Positions 62,831 to 64,000 of a DNA stretch of 64,000 bases are shown here, in pieces (position 1 is the stretch's first letter; each line of letters starts with the position of its first letter). The notes under the pieces were generated by a model. The model was not told where the DNA came from and did not search any database. It saw only the letters and a program-made list of their open reading frames with translations. The position numbers and the translations under genes were made by a program. This DNA is from Paracoccus methylovorus (GTDB lineage: Bacteria; Pseudomonadota; Alphaproteobacteria; Rhodobacterales; Rhodobacteraceae), in contig NZ_CP070368.1 in assembly GCF_016919705.1 (NCBI RefSeq), forward strand, positions 1,798,001 to 1,862,000, read 5' to 3'.

Positions 62831-63742
62831 TCAGGCGAAGATCAGCGAGGACAGTCGCCGCCGCCCCTTCTGCGCCAGCGGATCGGTGGGCTTGAGCGCA
62901 TCGAAAATAGTCAGAAGCTGCGCCTTGGCCGCTCCGTCGTTCCATTCCCGGTCGCGGCTGAAAGCCTCGAGAAGCTGGTCTATCGCCCCCTCGACCTCGC
63001 CCGCCGCATGCAGCGCGGTGGCATAGTCGAAACGCGCCTGCTGGTCGGTCGGATCGGTCTCGACCTTCTGGCGCAACTCATCCAGCGGGCCGGCCGAAGC
63101 CGCCTGCCGCGCCAGTTGCAACTGGGCACGCGCCGCCTCGACGGGCGCGGCATTGGCCACGGCTGCGGGCACCTGCGCCAATGCCTGCTCGGCGCGGTCC
63201 TCGGCACCCCCAGCCAGATGGGCGCGGATCAGGCCACCCCAGGCGGCGGCATTCTCGGGCTCTTCCTCAAGGATCGCGGCAAAAGTCTCGGCAGCATCTT
63301 CGGGCGCGCCTTCGGCAATCATCGCCTCGGCGGCGTCCAGCGCCTCGGCCAGACCGCCGTCATCGCCACCCAGCGCAACAAGCTTGTCGACGAACTGCTT
63401 GATCTGGCTTTGCGGGACCGCGCCCTGGAACGCATCGACCGGCTGGCCCTGAAAAAAGGCATAGACCGTCGGGATCGACTGCACGCGCAACTGGCCGGCG
63501 ATCATCTGGTTCTCATCCACATTGACCTTGGCCATGCGGACGCGGCCCTTGTGGCGGCCGACCTCGGCTTCAAGCTGCGGGCCAAGCGTCTTGCAGGGGC
63601 CGCACCAAGGGGCCCAGAAATCCACGATCACCGGAACCTTCATCGAAGCTTCGACGACATCGGCCATGAAGGTCGCTTCGGTCACATCCTTGATGATATC
63701 TGCGGGGGCGGCATCTTTAGGGGCGGAGCCAAGCTCGAGCAT
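62831..63742 (-). CDS. Thioredoxin-fold chaperedoxin, CnoX/YbbN-like
   Basis: 303 aa. A thioredoxin domain with the full active site WAPWCGPCK (about residues 41-49) is followed by TPR-like helical repeats (AAETFAAILEEEPENAAAWGG, FDYATALHAAGEVEGAI). E. coli YbbN has lost one active-site Cys; this one keeps both, like the Caulobacter type. Likely protects unfolded proteins from oxidation and delivers them to chaperones. Co-directional with the LON-domain and Trm112 genes. Confidence 0.9.
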   Translation of the reverse strand: MLELGSAPKDAAPADIIKDVTEATFMADVVEASMKVPVIVDFWAPWCGPCKTLGPQLEAEVGRHKGRVRMAKVNVDENQMIAGQLRVQSIPTVYAFFQGQPVDAFQGAVPQSQIKQFVDKLVALGGDDGGLAEALDAAEAMIAEGAPEDAAETFAAILEEEPENAAAWGGLIRAHLAGGAEDRAEQALAQVPAAVANAAPVEAARAQLQLARQAASAGPLDELRQKVETDPTDQQARFDYATALHAAGEVEGAIDQLLEAFSRDREWNDGAAKAQLLTIFDALKPTDPLAQKGRRRLSSLIFA

Positions 63743-63826
63743 CGGGTATCCTCATGCGAAAGGGTTGCCCCTTAGATGGCGCAGCGACCGGCGCGATGCA
63801 AGATTCGGCTGTCGCACCGCATCCCG

Positions 63827-64000
63827 TCAAAGATCAAAGTTGGCCAGCACCGGAACGTGGTCGCTGGGCTGCTGCCAGCCGCGCACAGGGCGCAGGATGC
63901 GGCTGCCATGGCCCGCATTGGCAATATCCGGCGTGGCCCAGATATGATCGAGACGTCGGCCCTTGTCGGCGGCATCCCAGTCGCGTGCGCGATAGCTCCA
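63827..64000 (-). CDS. xthA: Exodeoxyribonuclease III, 3' end only
   Basis: The last 57 codons are present, the rest lies off the right edge. Segments RRLDHIWATPDIA and QQPSDHVPVLANFDL contain the conserved Asp-His near the C-terminus of the Xth/AP-endonuclease family. It repairs abasic sites and trims DNA 3' ends. Confidence 0.88.
   Translation of the reverse strand, partial: WSYRARDWDAADKGRRLDHIWATPDIANAGHGSRILRPVRGWQQPSDHVPVLANFDL

Overview
The window looks like a chromosomal segment of a GC-rich, methylotrophic or facultatively methylotrophic alphaproteobacterium of the Rhodobacteraceae, most like Paracoccus. The reasons are a FlhS/FlhR-type formaldehyde-responsive two-component pair, a pqqABCDE cluster with quinoprotein-associated accessory genes, an ethanol/acetaldehyde oxidation operon, and pgsA-moaD-moaE-accA style housekeeping neighbours. 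The genus call is inference from gene content; no database search was run.

Layout. 1-1.4 kb: the 5' end of accA, then moaE, moaD and pgsA. 1.5-4.2 kb: a MerR regulator divergent from a Zn/Cd/Pb-type P1B ATPase with a 19-bp-spacer promoter between them. 4.3-15.4 kb: one long minus-strand operon. From promoter to end it encodes a small secreted protein, a methionine-rich hexapeptide-repeat protein, a small membrane-anchored protein, an anchored pentaheme cytochrome c, a DmsA-like molybdoenzyme, a DmsB-like Fe-S subunit, a TorD-like chaperone, a multi-cluster Fe-S protein, a sensor kinase with a CxxCH haem motif in its periplasmic loop, and an NtrC-family regulator whose AAA+ domain looks dead. 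I cannot match this set to a characterised pathway; it is my best candidate for an undescribed system.

15.7-28.2 kb: a catabolic region with fragments of lldD and dapA, an FAD oxidoreductase, SDRs, a GntR regulator, and an operon of a branched-chain-amino-acid-type ABC transporter (LivM, LivG and LivF fused in one chain) followed by a carnitine-dehydrogenase-like enzyme, a beta-keto-acid cleavage enzyme, a histidinol/sulfopropanediol-dehydrogenase-like enzyme and an SDR. The substrate is unknown. 28.2-34.25 kb: a decayed accessory region with remnants of an alcohol dehydrogenase, a LacI regulator, a formylglycine-generating enzyme and an IS3-family element, plus a SleB-type lipoprotein and a LicD-like gene. 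It ends at the 3' end of a tRNA-Ala(CGC).

34.4-39.2 kb: gcvT-gcvH-gcvP behind a tandem glycine riboswitch. 39.3-52.2 kb: one-carbon and quinoprotein functions: SDR, two small exported proteins, FlhS, a FIST protein, FlhR, a three-gene ABC transporter, a SoxYZ-like carrier, pqqEDCBA, and a metallo-beta-lactamase-fold protein. 52.2-57.7 kb: a very large periplasmic alpha-2-macroglobulin with an intact thioester motif. 57.8-61.9 kb: a GAF-Fis regulator, aldehyde dehydrogenase, Zn alcohol dehydrogenase and DUF779 protein. 62-64 kb: Trm112-like, LON-domain and CnoX-like genes and the 3' end of xthA.

All functions are read from protein motifs, lengths and context by eye. Start codons were chosen from ribosome-binding sites, signal peptides and overlaps, and several remain uncertain.
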